A model generated the notes under the pieces. The model did not search any database. It saw only the letters and a list, made by a program, of their open reading frames with translations, and had not been told where the DNA came from. The position numbers and the translations under genes are program-made. This document shows positions 5,151-5,391 of a stretch of DNA of 5,391 nucleotides, one piece after another (within the stretch, counting starts at the first letter, position 1; the number at the start of each line of letters is the position of its first letter). Origin of the DNA: an uncultured Saprospiraceae bacterium (GTDB lineage Bacteria; Bacteroidota; Bacteroidia; Chitinophagales; Saprospiraceae); assembly GCA_937921525.1 (NCBI GenBank), contig CAKZUM010000107.1, positions 1 through 5,391 on the forward strand, written 5' to 3'.

Positions 5151-5391
5151 ATGAAAATAGCATTCAAATATATAGGCACCATCCTCCTTATCATTCTCTT
5201 TTCTAATTGCCTAGACAAATCAAAAAAAGCCAATCCTGATAAAGGAAATGCAAGTAATAGTTATCAATTAATAGAGAGTAAAATTGATTTATCCAATATT
5301 AAAATTGGCTATTGTACCCCTTCCCTAAATGCACCTTATTATAAAGCTTTACAATCGAGTGTAGAAAAGACGACAGAATTATATGGCATGA
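5151..5391 (+). CDS. Lipoprotein, probable sugar ABC-transporter substrate-binding protein (5' part)
   Basis: The 80 codons visible start with MKIAFKYIG, a hydrophobic core TILLIILF and a lipobox-like FSNC, so Cys20 is the likely lipidated residue; asparagine at -1 is unusual for E. coli but tolerated in Bacteroidota. After a polar tether, residues about 50-80 read IKIGYCTPSLNAPYYKALQ, then SSVEKTTELYG. This matches the first strand and helix of RbsB-like (Peripla_BP_4) sugar-binding proteins, where a pattern like IG-S-P-L-NPFF--L--G is typical. It would bind a sugar or related ligand at the outer face of the inner membrane for an ABC importer. The frame is open to the window end. The start is the first ATG after the inverted repeat, with no clear Shine-Dalgarno. 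The ligand and the rest of the transporter cannot be seen. Confidence 0.8.
   Translation, partial: MKIAFKYIGTILLIILFSNCLDKSKKANPDKGNASNSYQLIESKIDLSNIKIGYCTPSLNAPYYKALQSSVEKTTELYGM

Overview
The window is A+T-rich and comes most likely from a Bacteroidota bacterium, possibly one related to the Saprospiria (Aureispira-like). This is an inference. The signs are the A/T-rich leaders without Shine-Dalgarno sequences in front of both genes, a lipoprotein signal ending in Ser-Asn-Cys, and a very large YegP/DUF1508-repeat protein with a single C-terminal membrane anchor. No rRNA or other phylogenetic marker is present to confirm it.

Layout. Positions 1-160 hold no gene. Positions 161-318 are a 140-bp non-coding inverted-repeat insertion (MITE-like) flanked by a perfect 9-bp target duplication. 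Positions about 377-690 form an island with visibly more G+C than the DNA around it, no open frame and several mutually compatible helices; this is a candidate structured RNA or a long structured leader. From 771 to 4973 runs one 1400-codon gene. It encodes six YegP-like (DUF1508) modules separated by low-complexity linkers (Ser tracts, Ala/Gly stretches, a TolA-like AAAEK helix, Lys/Val/Glu repeats), then one transmembrane helix and a Cys-containing C-terminal domain that I cannot name. A strong intrinsic terminator follows at 4995-5034. After a short intergenic region with a 12-bp inverted repeat, the first 80 codons of a lipoprotein begin at 5151. It resembles sugar-binding proteins of ABC transporters and runs off the window.

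The large gene appears monocistronic: structured RNA region upstream, terminator downstream. The lipoprotein gene starts a separate unit. Nothing in the sequence links the two functionally. The items most worth a second look are the unassigned structured RNA, the YegP-array membrane protein with two module subtypes (one carrying an invariant cysteine pair), and the nearly symmetrical MITE.
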